Under the pieces are notes generated by a model, which saw only the letters and a program-made list of their open reading frames with translations, did no database searches and had not been told where the DNA came from. Positions 1 to 13,755 of a stretch of 64,000 nucleotides of DNA are shown piece by piece (position 1 is the first letter of the stretch; each line of letters starts with the position of its first letter). The position numbers were made by a program, and so were the translations under genes. Origin of the DNA: Hydractinia symbiolongicarpus (lineage: Eukaryota; Cnidaria; Hydrozoa; Anthoathecata; Hydractiniidae); NCBI RefSeq assembly GCF_029227915.1, contig NC_079879.1:15502001-15566000 (forward strand), read 5' to 3'.

Positions 1-110
1 GGCAACAGCGATAATGAAAACGACTTGAGACGTTGTAACGCATTGAGACTGGAAGGACTAGGCCAATGGTAACTTGCGCAGGCAAATGGAACCACGTGAT
101 TTACGTGTGA
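1..110. repeat. Partial monomer at the left edge
   Basis: This is the right-hand 110 bp of a D'-type monomer (AACAGCGATAATG, then GACTTGAGACG and a GGAAGGACTAGGCC segment). It ends with the normal CACGTGATTTACGTG box. The array therefore continues to the left of the window. Confidence 0.93.
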
Positions 111-149
111 GGCCTTTATTAGACTGCAAAAGGCCATATTACAGCCTTT
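111..149. repeat. Three-part complementary box (representative)
   Basis: GGCCTTT (111-117) is complementary to AAAGGCC (129-135) across an 11-base loop. The AAAGGC of that second element is also complementary to GCCTTT (144-149) across 9 bases. The middle element can therefore pair with either flank but not both. The two outer elements are direct copies (GCCTTTAT) 33 bp apart. The feature recurs once per monomer. It is weakened wherever AAAAGGCC becomes AAAATGCC, GGCTAT, GGCGAT or GGTCAT. Confidence 0.68.
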
Positions 150-2657
150 ATAGGACTCTGCACGTAGTTAGGAGTGTTGTAAGGCAACGGCGCTAATGAA
201 AACGACTTGAAACGCTGTAGCGCATTGAGACTGTAAGGAATAGTACAATGGTAACCTGCACAGGCAAATGGAACCACGTGATTTACGTGTGAGGCCTTTA
301 TTAGACTGCAAAAGGCTATATTACAGCCTTTATAGGACTGTGCACGTAGTTAAGAGTGTTCTAAGGCAACTTCGCCAATGAAAACATCTTGGGACGTTGT
401 AGCGCATTGAGACTGGAACGATTAGTCCAAAGGTAACCTGCGCAGGCAGGTGAAGCCCTGTGATTTACGTGTGAAGCCTTTATTAGACTGCAAAATGCCA
501 TATTACAGCCTTTATAGGACTGTGCATGTAGTTAAAAGTATTGTAAGGCAACGGTGCTAATAAAAACGACCTAGGACGTTGCAGCACATTGAGACTTGAA
601 GGACTAGGCCAATGGTAACTTGCGCAGGCAAATGGAACCACGTGATTTACGTGTGAGGCCTTTATTAGACTGCAAAATGCCATATTACAGCCTTTATACG
701 ACTGTGCACGTAGTTAGGAGTGTTGTAAGGCAACGGCGCTAATGAAAACGACTTGAAACGCTGTAGCGCATTGAGACTGTAAGGAATAGTACAATGGTAA
801 CCTGCACAGGCAAATGGAACCACGTGATTTACGTGTGAGGCCTTTATTAGACTGCAAAAGGCCATATTACAGCCTTTATAGGACTGTGCACGTAGTTAAG
901 AGTGTTCTAAGGCAACTTCGCCAATGAAAACATCTTGGGACGTTGTAGCGCATTGAGACTGGAACGATTAGTCCAAAGGTAACCTGCGCAGGCAGGTGCA
1001 GCCACGTGATTTACGTGTGAAGCCTTTATTAGACTGCAAAATGCCATATTACAGCCTTTATAGGACTGTGCATGTAGTTAAAAGTATTGTAAGGCAACGG
1101 CGCTAATAAAAACAACCTGGGACGTTGTAGCACATTGAGACTTGAAGGACTAGGCCAATGGTAACTTGCGCAGGCAAATGGAACCACGTGATTTACGTGT
1201 GAGGCCTTTATTAGACTGCAAAAGGCCATATTACAGCCTTTATAGGACAGTGCACGTAGTTAAGAGTGTTGTGAAGCAACGGCGGAAATGAAAACGACTT
1301 GGGACGTTGTAGCGCATTGAGACTGGAACAACTAGTCCACTGGTAACCTGCACAGACAGAGGTAACCACGTGATTTACGTGTGAGGCCTTTATTAGACTG
1401 CAAAAGGCCATATTACAGCCTTTATAGGACTGTGCACTTAGTTAAGAGAGTTCTAAGGCAACTTTGCCAATGAAAACAACTTGGGACGTTGTAGCGCATT
1501 AAGATTGGAACGATTAGTCCAAAGGTAACCTGCGCAGGCAGGTGAAACCACGTGATTTACGTGTGAGGCCTTTATTAGACTGCAAAAGGCCATATTACAG
1601 CCTTTATAGGACAGTGCACGTAGTTAGGAGTGTTATAAGGCAACAGCGATAATGAAAACGACTTTGGACGTTGTAGCGCATTGAGACTGGAATGAATAGT
1701 CCAATGGTAACCTGCACAGGCAAATGGAACCACGTGTTTTACGTGTGAGGCCTTTATTAGACTGCAAAAGGTCATATTACAGCCTTTATAGGACTGTGCA
1801 CGTAGTTAAGAGTGTTCTAAGGCCACGGCGCTAGGGAAAACCACTTGGAACGTTGTAGTGCATTGAGACTGGAAGGAATAGTCCAATGGTGACCTGCGCA
1901 GGGAGATGGAACCACGTGATTTACGTATGAGGCCTTTATTAGACTGCAAAAGGCCATATTACAGCCTTGTTACGACTGTGCACGTAGTTAGCAGTGTTGT
2001 AAGGCAACGGCGCTAATGAAAACGACTTGAAACGCTGTAGCGCATTGAGACTGGAACGATTAGTTCAATGGTAACGTGCGCAGGCAGGTGAAACCACCTG
2101 ATCTACGTGTGAAGCCTTTATTAGACTGCAAAAGGCCATATTACAGCCTTTATAGGACTGTGCATGTAGTTAAAAGTGTTGTAAGGCAACGGCAAAAATG
2201 AAAACGACCTGGGACGTAGTAGCACATTGAGACTTGAAGGATAAGGCCAATGGTAACTTGCGCAGGCTAATGGAACCACGTGATTTACGTGTGAGGCATG
2301 TATTAGACTGCAGAAGGCCATATTACAGCCTTTATAGGATTATGCACGTAGTTAAGAGTGTTGTAAAGCAACGGCGCTAATGAAAACGACTTGGGAGGTT
2401 GTAGCACATTGAGACTGGAACGATTAGTCCAAAGGTAACCTGCGCAGGCAGGTGAAATCACGTGATTTACGTGTGAAGCCTTTATTAGACTGCAAAGACC
2501 ATATTACAGCCTTTATAGGACTGTGCACGTAGTTAAGAGTGTTGTAAAGCAACGACACTAATGAAAACGACTTGGGACGTTGTAGCGCATTAAGACTGGA
2601 ACGACTAGTCCACTGGTAACCTGCACAGGCAGAAGGAACCTCGTGATTTACGTGTGA
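111..2657. repeat. Left mosaic block, 14 monomers
   Basis: Starts lie every 182 bp from 111 to 2477. The order read by eye is D, A, B, D, A, B, C, A, F, H, D-like, I, J, and a 181-bp monomer at 2477. Pieces match the neighbouring 23-mer unit at different offsets: 475 matches 3386 (offset 2911), 1021-1203 match 4478-4660 (3457), and 1567 matches 6298 (4731). The block is therefore a mosaic of the same variants rather than a clean HOR copy. The 2477 monomer has lost one A (GCAAAGACC instead of GCAAAAGGCC). The same one-base loss recurs at 10666, 13575, 18122, 38780 and 45990. Confidence 0.85.
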
Positions 2658-5600
2658 AGCCTTTATTAGACTGCAAAATGCCATATTACAGCCTTTATAG
2701 GACTGTGCATGTAATTAAAAGTATTGTAAGGCAACGGCGCTAAGAAAAACGACCTGGGACGTTGTAGCACATTGAGACTTGAAGGACTAGGCCAATGGTA
2801 ACTTGCGCAGGCAAATGGAACCACGTGATTTACGTGTGAGGCCTTTATTAGACTGCAAAAGGCCATATTACAGTCTTTATAGGACTCTGCACGTAGTTAG
2901 GAGTGTTGTAAGGCAACAGCGATAATGAAAACGACTTGAGACGTTGTAACGCATTGAGCCTGGAAGGACTAGGCCAATGGTAACTTGCGCAGGCAAATGG
3001 AACCACGTGATTTACGTGTGAGGCCTTTATTAGACGGCAAAAGGCCATATTACAGCCTTTATAGGACTCTGCACGTAGTTAGGAGTGTTGTAAGGCAACG
3101 GCGCTAATGAAAACGACTTGAAACGCTGTAGCGCATTGAGACTGTAAGGAATAGTACAATGGTAACCTGCACAGGCAAATGGAACCACGTGATTTACGTG
3201 TGAGGCCTTTATTAGACTGCAAAAGGCTATATTACAGCCTTTATAGGACTGTGCACGTAGTTAAGAGTGTTCTAAGGCAACTTCGCCAATGAAAACATCT
3301 TGGGACGTTGTAGCGCATTGAGACTGGAACGATTAGTCCAAAGGTAACCTGCGCAGGCAGGTGAAGCCCTGTGATTTACGTGTGAAGCCTTTATTAGACT
3401 GCAAAATGCCATATTACAGCCTTTATAGGACTGTGCATGTAGTTAAAAGTATTGTAAGGCAACGGCGCTAATAAAAACGACCTAGGACGTTCCAGCACAT
3501 TGAGACTTGAAGGACTAGGCCAATGGTAACTTGCGCAGGCAAATGGAACCACGTGATTTACGTGTGAGGCCTTTATTAGACTGCAAAAGGCCATATTACA
3601 GCCTTTATAGGACAGTGCACGTAGTTAAGAGTGTTGTGAAGCAACGGCGCAAATGAAAACGACTTGGGACGTTGTAGCACATTGAGACTGGAACAACTAT
3701 TCCACTGGTAACCTGCACAGACAGATGTAACCACGTGATTTACGTGTGAGGCCTTTATTAGACTGCAAAAGGCCATATTACAGCCTTTATAGGACTCTGC
3801 ACGTAGTTAGGAGTGTTGTAAGGCAACGGCGCTAATGAAAACGACTTGAAACGCTGTAGCGCATTGAGACTGTAAGGAATAGTACAATGGTAACCTGCAC
3901 AGGCAAATGGAACCACGTGATTTACGTGTGAGGCCTTTATTACACTGCAAAAGGCCATATTACAGCCTTTATAGGACTGTGCACGTAGTTAAGAGTGTTC
4001 TAAGGCAACTTCGCCAATGAAAACATCTTGGGACGTTGTAGCGCATTGAGACTGGAAGGAATAGTCCAATGGTAACCTGCACAGGCAAATGGAACCACGT
4101 GTTTTACGTGTGTGGCCTTTATAAGACTGCAAAAGGTCATATTACAGCCTTTATACGACTGTGCACGTAGTTAGGAGTGTTGTAAGGCAACGGCGCTAAT
4201 GAAAACGACTTGAAACGCTGTAGCGCATTGCGACTGTAAGGAATAGTACAATGGTAACCTACACAGGCAAATGGAACCACATGATTTACGTGTGAGGCCT
4301 TTATTAGACTGCAAAAGGCCATATTACAGCCTTTATAGGACTGTGCACGTAGTTAAGAGTGTTCTAAGGCAACTTCGCCAATGAAAACATCTTGGGACGT
4401 TGTAGCGCATTGAGACTGGAACGATTAGTCCAAAGGTAACCTGCGCAGGCAGGTGCAGCCACGTGATTTACGTGTGAAGCCTTTATTAGACTGCAAAATG
4501 CCATATTACAGCCTTTATAGGACTGTGCATGTAGTTAAAAGTATTGTAAGGCAACGGCGCTAATAAAAACAACCTGGGACGTTGTAGCACATTGAGACTT
4601 GAAGGACTAGGCCAATGGTAACTTGCGCAGGGAAATGGAACCACGTGATTTACGTGTGAGGCCTTTATTAGACTGCAAAAGGCCATATTACAGCCTTTAT
4701 AGGACAGTGCACGTAGTTAAGAGTGTTGTGAAGCAACGGCGGAAATGAAAACGACTTGGGACGTTGTAGCGCATTGAGACTGGAACAACTAGTCCACTGG
4801 TAACCTGCACAGACAGATGTAACCACGTGATTTACTTGTGAGGCCTTTATTAGACTGCAAAAGGCCATATTACAGCCTTTATAGGACTGTGCATGTAGTT
4901 AAGAGAGTTCTAAGGCAACTTCGCCAATGAAAACAACTTGGGACGTTGTAGCGCATTAAGATTGGAACGATTAGTCCAAAGGTAACCTGCGCAGGCAGGT
5001 GCAGCCACGTGATTTACGTGTGAAGCCTTTATTAGACTGCAAAATGCCATATTACAGCCTTTATAGGACTGTGCATGTAGTTAAAAGTATTGTAAGGCAA
5101 CGGCGCTAATAAAAACAACCTGGGACGTTGCAGCACATTGAGACTTGAAGGAATAGTCCAATGGTAACCTGCACAGGCAAATGGAACCACGTGTTTTACG
5201 TGTGTGGCCTTTATAAGACTGCAAAAGGTCATATTACAGCCTTTATACGACTGTGCACGTAGTTAGGAGTGTTGTAAGGCAACGGCGCTAATGAAAACGA
5301 CTTGAAACGCTGTAGCGCATTGAGACTGTAAGGAATAGTACAATGGTAACCTGCACAGGCAAATGGAACCACATGATTTACGTGTGAGGCCTTTATTAGA
5401 CTGCAAAAGGCCATATTACAGCCTTTATAGGACTGTGCACTTAGTTAAGAGAGTTCTAAGGCAACTTTGCCAATGAAAACAACTTGGGACGTTGTAGCGC
5501 ATTAAGATTGGAACGATTAGTCCAAAGGTAACCTGCGCAGGCAGGTGAAACCACGTGATTTACGTGTGAGGCCTTTATTAGACTGCAAAAGGCCATATTA

Positions 5601-6843
5601 CAGCCTTTATAGGACTGTGCATGTAGTTAAGAGAGTTCTAAGGCAACTTCGCCAATGAAAACAACTTGGGACGTTGTAGCGCATTAAGATTGGAACGATT
5701 AGTCCAAAGGTAACCTGCGCAGGCAGGTGCAGCCACGTGATTTACGTGTGAAGCCTTTATTAGACTGCAAAATGCCATATTACAGCCTTTATAGGACTGT
5801 GCATGTAGTTAAAAGTATTGTAAGGCAACGGCGCTAATAAAAACAACCTGGGACGTTGCAGCACATTGAGACTTGAAGGAATAGTCCAATGGTAACCTGC
5901 ACAGGCAAATGGAACCACGTGTTTTACGTGTGTGGCCTTTATAAGACTGCAAAAGGTCATATTACAGCCTTTATACGACTGTGCACGTAGTTAGGAGTGT
6001 TGTAAGGCAACGGCGCTAATGAAAACGACTTGAAACGCTGTAGCGCATTGAGACTGTAAGGAATAGTACAATGGTAACCTGCACAGGCAAATGGAACCAC
6101 ATGATTTACGTGTGAGGCCTTTATTAGACTGCAAAAGGCCATATTACAGCCTTTATAGGACTGTGCACTTAGTTAAGAGAGTTCTAAGGCAACTTTGCCA
6201 ATGAAAACAACTTGGGACGTTGTAGCGCATTAAGATTGGAACGATTAGTCCAAAGGTAACCTGCGCAGGCAGGTGAAACCACGTGATTTACGTGTGAGGC
6301 CTTTATTAGACTGCAAAAGGCCATATTACAGCCTTTATAGGACAGTGCACGTAGTTAGGAGTGTTATAAGGCAACAGCGATAATGAAAACGACTTTGGAC
6401 GTTGTAGCGCATTGAGACTGGAATGAATAGTCCAATGGTAACCTGCACAGGCAAATGGAACCACGTGTTTTACGTGTGAGGCCTTTATTAGACTGCAAAA
6501 GGTCATATTACAGCCTTTATAGGACTGTGCACGTAGTTAAGAGTGTTCTAAGGCCACGGCGCTAGGGAAAACCACTTGGAACGTTGTAGTGCATTGAGAC
6601 TGGAAGGAATAGTCCAATGGTGACCTGCGCAGGGAGATGGAACCACGTGATTTACGTATGAGGCCTTTATTAGACTGCAAAAGGCCATATTACAGCCTTG
6701 TTACGACTGTGCACGTAGTTAGCAGTGTTGTAAGGCAACGGCGCTAATGAAAACGACTTGAAACGCTGTAGCGCATTGAGACTGGAACGATTAGTTCAAT
6801 GGTAACGTGCGCAGGCAGGTGAAACCACCTGATCTACGTGTGA
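2658..6843. repeat. 23-monomer HOR unit, copy 1 (4186 bp)
   Basis: This stretch is exactly 23 x 182 bp with no net indel. Monomers at 2658, 2840, 3386, 3568, 3750, 4129, 4478, 4660 and 5024 have counterparts 4186 bp downstream. Private markers are shared with copy 2, for example GTAATTAAAAG near 2709 and 6896, TTGCGACTGT near 4228 and 8414, and GATTTACTTGTG near 4829 and 9015. At least one base is private to copy 1 (ACCTACACAGG near 4257, where copy 2 has ACCTGCACAGG). The unit holds a fresh internal 4-mer duplication, listed separately. Confidence 0.88.
4842..6297. repeat. Internal tandem duplication of 4 monomers (2 x 728 bp)
   Basis: Monomers at 4842, 5024, 5206 and 5388 repeat in the same order at 5570, 5752, 5934 and 6116. 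The repeat keeps detailed markers such as GCACTTAGTTAAGAGAG, CAACTTTGCC and the CGTGTTTTACGTGTGTGG variant. The equivalent place in HOR copy 2 (9028-9755) has this four-monomer set once. The duplication therefore either arose after the 23-mer duplicated, or was lost from copy 2. Confidence 0.86.
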
Positions 6844-9800
6844 AGCCTTTATTAGACTGCAAAAGGCCATATTACAGCCTTTATAGGACTGTGCATGTAA
6901 TTAAAAGTATTGTAAGGCAACGGCGCTAAGAAAAACGACCTGGGACGTTGTAGCACATTGAGACTTGAAGGACTAGGCCAATGGTAACTTGCGCAGGCAA
7001 ATGGAACCACGTGATTTACGTGTGAGGCCTTTATTAGACTGCAAAAGGCCATATTACAGTCTTTATAGGACTCTGCACGTAGTTAGGAGTGTTGTAAGGC
7101 AACAGCGATAATGAAAACGACTTGAGACGTTGTAACGCATTGAGCCTGGAAGGACTAGGCCAATGGTAACTTGCGCAGGCAAATGGAACCACGTGATTTA
7201 CGTGTGAGGCCTTTATTAGACGGCAAAAGGCCATATTACAGCCTTTATAGGACTCTGCACGTAGTTAGGAGTGTTGTAAGGCAACGGCGCTAATGAAAAC
7301 GACTTGAAACGCTGTAGCGCATTGAGACTGTAAGGAATAGTACAATGGTAACCTGCACAGGCAAATGGAACCACGTGATTTACGTGTGAGGCCTTTATTA
7401 GACTGCAAAAGGCTATATTACAGCCTTTATAGGACTGTGCACGTAGTTAAGAGTGTTCTAAGGCAACTTCGCCAATGAAAACATCTTGGGACGTTGTAGC
7501 GCATTGAGACTGGAACGATTAGTCCAAAGGTAACCTGCGCAGGCAGGTGAAGCCCTGTGATTTACGTGTGAAGCCTTTATTAGACTGCAAAATGCCATAT
7601 TACAGCCTTTATAGGACTGTGCATGTAGTTAAAAGTATTGTAAGGCAACGGCGCTAATAAAAACGACCTAGGACGTTCCAGCACATTGAGACTTGAAGGA
7701 CTAGGCCAATGGTAACTTGCGCAGGCAAATGGAACCACGTGATTTACGTGTGAGGCCTTTATTAGACTGCAAAAGGCCATATTACAGCCTTTATAGGACA
7801 GTGCACGTAGTTAAGAGTGTTGTGAAGCAACGGCGCAAATGAAAACGACTTGGGACGTTGTAGCACATTGAGACTGGAACAACTATTCCACTGGTAACCT
7901 GCACAGACAGATGTAACCACGTGATTTACGTGTGAGGCCTTTATTAGACTGCAAAAGGCCATATTACAGCCTTTATAGGACTCTGCACGTAGTTAGGAGT
8001 GTTGTAAGGCAACGGCGCTAATGAAAACGACTTGAAACGCTGTAGCGCATTGAGACTGTAAGGAATAGTACAATGGTAACCTGCACAGGCAAATGGAACC
8101 ACGTGATTTACGTGTGAGGCCTTTATTACACTGCAAAAGGCCATATTACAGCCTTTATAGGACTGTGCACGTAGTTAAGAGTGTTCTAAGGCAACTTCGC
8201 CAATGAAAACATCTTGGGACGTTGTAGCGCATTGAGACTGGAAGGAATAGTCCAATGGTAACCTGCACAGGCAAATGGAACCACGTGTTTTACGTGTGTG
8301 GCCTTTATAAGACTGCAAAAGGTCATATTACAGCCTTTATACGACTGTGCACGTAGTTAGGAGTGTTGTAAGGCAACGGCGCTAATGAAAACGACTTGAA
8401 ACGCTGTAGCGCATTGCGACTGTAAGGAATAGTACAATGGTAACCTGCACAGGCAAATGGAACCACATGATTTACGTGTGAGGCCTTTATTAGACTGCAA
8501 AAGGCCATATTACAGCCTTTATAGGACTGTGCACGTAGTTAAGAGTGTTCTAAGGCAACTTCGCCAATGAAAACATCTTGGGACGTTGTAGCGCATTGAG
8601 ACTGGAACGATTAGTCCAAAGGTAACCTGCGCAGGCAGGTGCAGCCACGTGATTTACGTGTGAAGCCTTTATTAGACTGCAAAATGCCATATTACAGCCT
8701 TTATAGGACTGTGCATGTAGTTAAAAGTATTGTAAGGCAACGGCGCTAATAAAAACAACCTGGGACGTTGTAGCACATTGAGACTTGAAGGACTAGGCCA
8801 ATGGTAACTTGCGCAGGGAAATGGAACCACGTGATTTACGTGTGAGGCCTTTATTAGACTGCAAAAGGCCATATTACAGCCTTTATAGGACAGTGCACGT
8901 AGTTAAGAGTGTTGTGAAGCAACGGCGGAAATGAAAACGACTTGGGACGTTGTAGCGCATTGAGACTGGAACAACTAGTCCACTGGTAACCTGCACAGAC
9001 AGATGTAACCACGTGATTTACTTGTGAGGCCTTTATTAGACTGCAAAAGGCCATATTACAGCCTTTATAGGACTGTGCATGTAGTTAAGAGAGTTCTAAG
9101 GCAACTTCGCCAATGAAAACAACTTGGGACGTTGTAGCGCATTAAGATTGGAACGATTAGTCCAAAGGTAACCTGCGCAGGCAGGTGCAGCCACGTGATT
9201 TACGTGTGAAGCCTTTATTAGACTGCAAAATGCCATATTACAGCCTTTATAGGACTGTGCATGTAGTTAAAAGTATTGTAAGGCAACGGCGCTAATAAAA
9301 ACAACCTGGGACGTTGCAGCACATTGAGACTTGAAGGAATAGTCCAATGGTAACCTGCACAGGCAAATGGAACCACGTGTTTTACGTGTGTGGCCTTTAT
9401 AAGACTGCAAAAGGTCATATTACAGCCTTTATACGACTGTGCACGTAGTTAGGAGTGTTGTAAGGCAACGGCGCTAATGAAAACGACTTGAAACGCTGTA
9501 GCGCATTGAGACTGTAAGGAATAGTACAATGGTAACCTGCACAGGCAAATGGAACCACATGATTTACGTGTGAGGCCTTTATTAGACTGCAAAAGGCCAT
9601 ATTACAGCCTTTATAGGACTGTGCACTTAGTTAAGAGAGTTCTAAGGCAACTTTGCCAATGAAAACAACTTGGGACGTTGTAGCGCATTAAGATTGGAAC
9701 GATTAGTCCAAAGGTAACCTGCGCAGGCAGGTGAAACCACGTGATTTACGTGTGAGGCCTTTATTAGACTGCAAAAGGCCATATTACAGCCTTTATAGGA

Positions 9801-10846
9801 CAGTGCACGTAGTTAGGAGTGTTATAAGGCAACAGCGATAATGAAAACGACTTTGGACGTTGTAGCGCATTGAGACTGGAAGGAATAGTCCAATGGTAAC
9901 CTGCACAGGCAAATGGAACCACGTGTTTTACGTGTGAGGCCTTTATTAGACTGCAAAAGGTCATATTACAGCCTTTATAGGACTGTGCACGTAGTTAAGA
10001 GTGTTCTAAGGCCACGGCGCTAGGGAAAACCACTTGGAACGTTGTAGTGCATTGAGACTGGAAGGAATAGTCCAATGGTGACCTGCGCAGGGAGATGGAA
10101 CCACGTGATTTACGTATGAGGCCTTTATTAGACTGCAAAAGGCCATATTACAGCCTTGTTACGACTGTGCACGTAGTTAGCAGTGTTGTAAGGCAACGGC
10201 GCTAATGAAAACGACTTGAAACGCTGTAGCGCATTGAGACTGGAACGATTAGTTCAATGGTAACGTGCGCAGGCAGGTGAAACCACCTGATCTACGTGTG
10301 AAGCCTTTATTAGACTGCAAAAAGCCATATTACAGCCTTTATAGGACTGTGCATGTAGTTAAAAGTGTTGTAAGGCAACGGCAAAAATGAAAACGACCTG
10401 GGACGTAGTAGCACATTGAGACTTGAAGGATTAGGCCAATGGTAACTTGCGCAGGCTAATGGAACCACGTGATTTACGTGTGAGGCATGTATTAGACTGC
10501 AGAAGGCCATATTACAGCCTTTATAGGATTATGCACGTAGTTAAGAGTGTTATAAAGCAACGGCGCTAATGAAAACGACTTGGGAGGTTGTAGCACATTG
10601 AGACTGGAACGATTAGTCCAAAGGTAACCTGCGCAGGCAGGTGAAATCACGTGATTTACGTGTGAAGCCTTTATTAGACTGCAAAGACCATATTACAGCC
10701 TTTATAGGACTGTGCACGTAGTTAAGAGTGTTGTAAAGCAACGACACTAATGAAAACGACTTGGGACGTTGTAGCGCATTGAGACTGGAACGACTAGTCC
10801 ACTGGTAACCTGCACAGGCAGAAGGAACCTCGTGATTTACGTGTGA
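6844..10846. repeat. 23-mer HOR, copy 2 lacking the 4-mer duplication (22 monomers, 4003 bp)
   Basis: The block follows copy 1 at offset 4186 up to about 9.7 kb. It then follows at offset 3458, because the 728-bp duplication is single here. From 10302 it matches 2113-2657 at offset 8189, including the I and J monomers and the one-base loss in the 10666 monomer. The first monomer (6844) joins an upstream neighbour of class I type to a B-type body, so it sits on an old exchange junction. Small differences from copy 1 include GGAAGGAATAG near 9879, where the copy at 6298 has GGAATGAATAG. Confidence 0.85.
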
Positions 10847-13755
10847 AGCCTTTATTAGACTGCAAAATGCCATATTACAGCCTTTATAGGACTGTGCATG
10901 TAGTTAAAAGTATTGTAAGGCAACGGCGCTAAGAAAAACGACCTGGGACGTTGTAGCACATTGAGACTTGAAGGACTAGGCCAATGGTAACTTGCGCAGG
11001 CAAATGGAACCACGTGATTTACGTGTGAGGCCTTTATTAGACTGCAAAAGGCCATATTACAGTCTTTATGGGACTCTGCACGTAGTTAGGAGTGTTGTAA
11101 GGCAACAGCGATAATGAAAACGACTTGAGACGTTGTAACGCATTGAGCCTGGAAGGACTAGGCCAATGGTAACTTGCGCAGGCAAATGGAACCACGTGAT
11201 TTACGTGTGAGGCCTTTATTAGACGGCAAAAGGCCATATTACAGCCTTTATAGGACTCTGCACGTAGTTAGGAGTGTTGTAAGGCAACGGCGCTAATGAA
11301 AACGACTTGAAACGCTGTAGCGCATTGAGACTGTAAGGAATAGTACAATGGTAACCTGCACAGGCAAATGGAACCACGTGATTTACGTGTGAGGCCTTTA
11401 TTAGACTGCAAAAGGCTATATTACAGCCTTTATAGGACTGTGCACGTAGTTAAGAGTGTTCTAAGGCAACTTCGCCAATGAAAACATCTTGGGACGTTGT
11501 AGCGCATTGAGACTGGAACGATTAGTCCAAAGGTAACCTGCGCAGGCAGGTGAAGCCCTGTGATTTACGTGTGAAGCCTTTATTAGACTGCAAAATGCCA
11601 TATTACAGCCTTTAGGACTGTGCATGTAGTTAAAAGTATTGTAAGGCAACGGCGCTAATAAAAACGACCTAGGACGTTGCAGCACATTGAGACTTGAAGG
11701 ACTAGGCCAATGGTAACTTGCGCAGGCAAATGGAACCACGTGATTTACGTGTGAGGCCTTTATTAGACTGCAAAAGGCCATATTACAGCCTTTATAGGAC
11801 AGTGCACGTAGTTAAGAGTGTTGTGAAGCAACGGCGCAAATGAAAACGACTTGGGACGTTGTAGCACATTGAGACTGGAACAACTATTCCACTGGTAACC
11901 TGCACAGACAGATGTAACCACATGATTTACGTGTGAGGCCTTTATTAGACTGCAAAAGGCCATATTACAGCCTTTATAGGACTGTGCACGTAGTTAGGAG
12001 TGTTGTAAAGCAACGGCGGTAATGAAAACGAATTGAAACGCTGTAGTGCATTGAGACTGTAAGGAATAGTCCAATGGTAAAGTGCACAGGCAAATGGAAC
12101 CACGTGATTTACGTGTGAGGCCTTTATTAGACTGCAAAAGGCCATATTACAGCCTTTATAGGACTCTGCACGTAGTTAGGAGTGTTGTAAGGCAACAGCG
12201 ATAATGAAAACGACTTGAGACGTTGTAACGCATTGAGACTGGAAGGACTAGGCCAATGGTAACTTGCGCAGGCAAATGGAACCACGTGATTTACCTATGA
12301 GGCCTTTATTAGACTGCAAAAGGCCATATTACAGCCTTTATAGGACTCTGCACGTAGTTAGGAGTGTTGTAAGGCAACGGCGCTAATGAAAACGACTTGA
12401 AACGCTGTAGCGCATTGAGACTGTAAGGAATAGTACAATGGTAACCTGCACAGGCAAATGGAACCACATGATTTACGTGTGAGGCCTTTATTAGACTGCA
12501 AAAGGCGATATTACAGCCTTTATAGGACTGTGCACGTAGTTAAGAGTGTTCTAAGGCAACTTCGCCAATGAAAACATCTTGGGACGTTGTAGCGCATTGA
12601 GACTGGAACGATTAGTCCAAAGGTAACCTGCGCAGGCAGGTGCAGCCACGTGATTTACGTGTGAAGCATTTATTAGACTGCAAAATGCCATATTACAGCC
12701 TTTATAGGACTGTGCATGTAGTTAAAAGTATTGTAAGGCAACGGCGCTAATAAAAACAACCTGGGACTTTGTAGCACATTGAGACTTGAAGGACTAGGCC
12801 AATGGTAACTTGCGCAGGCAAATGGAACCACGTGATTTACGTGTGAGGCCTTTATTAGACTGCAAAAGGCCATATTACAGCCTTTATAGGACAGTGCACG
12901 TAGTTAGGAGTGTTATAAGGCAACAGCGATAATGAAAACGACTTTGGACGTTGTAGCGCATTGAGACTGGAAGGAATAGTCCAATGGTAACCTGCACAGG
13001 CGAATGGAACCACGTGTTTTACGTGTGAGGCCTTTATTAGACTGCAAAAGGTCATATTACAGCCTTTATAGGACTGTGCACGTAGTTAGCAGTGTTGTAA
13101 GGCAACGGCGCTAATGAAAACGACTTGAAACGCTGTAGCGCATTGAGACTGGAACGATTAGTTCAATGGTAACGTGCGCAGGCAGGTGAAACCACCTGAT
13201 CTACGTGTGAAGCCTTTATTAGACTGCAAAAGGCCATATTACAGCCTTTATAGGACTGTGCATGTAGTTAAAAGTGTTGTAAGGCAACGGCGCTAATGAA
13301 AACGACCTGGGACGTAGTAGCACATTGAGACTTGAAGGATTAGGCCAATGGTAACTTGCGCAGGCTAATGGAACCACGTGATTTACGTGTGAGGCATGTA
13401 TTAGACTGCAGAAGGCCATATTATAGCCTTTATAGGATTATGCACGTAGTTAAGAGTGTTATAAAGCAACGGCGCTAATGAAAACGACTTGGGAGGTTGT
13501 AGCACATTGAGACTGGAACGATTAGTCCAAAGGTAACCTGCGCAGGCAGGTGAAATCACGTGATTTACGTGTGAAGCCTTTATTAGACTGCAAAGACCAT
13601 ATTACAGCCTTTATAGGACTGTGCACGTAGTTAAGAGTGTTGTAAAGCAACGACACTAATGAAAACGACTTGGGACGTTGTAGCGCATTGAGACTGGAAC
13701 GACTAGTCCACTGGTAACCTGCACAGGCAGAAGGAACCTCGTGATTTACGTGTGA
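10847..13755. repeat. 16-monomer HOR unit, copy 1 (2909 bp)
   Basis: Sixteen monomers whose left part repeats at 13756 with an exact 2909-bp offset (10847, 11029, 11453, 11755 and 11937 match 13756, 13938, 14362, 14664 and 14846). The unit is 3 bp short of 16 x 182. A 2-bp loss sits at 11611-11620 (CCTTTAGGACTG for CCTTTATAGGACTG), and a 1-bp loss lies in the class G-like monomer near 13575. From 11937 onward it also starts a second, longer spacing of 4547 bp. Confidence 0.82.

Noticed and set aside
111-149. Rho-independent terminator
   Set aside because: The GGCCTTT/AAAGGCC hairpin has no U-run after it, and the context is eukaryotic satellite DNA.
11461-11781. 106-codon reverse-strand ORF (also 14370-14690)
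   Set aside because: It is produced by the 2-bp loss in CCTTTAGGACTG, which makes the unit 180 bp and keeps the frame. It is an artefact of the repeat.
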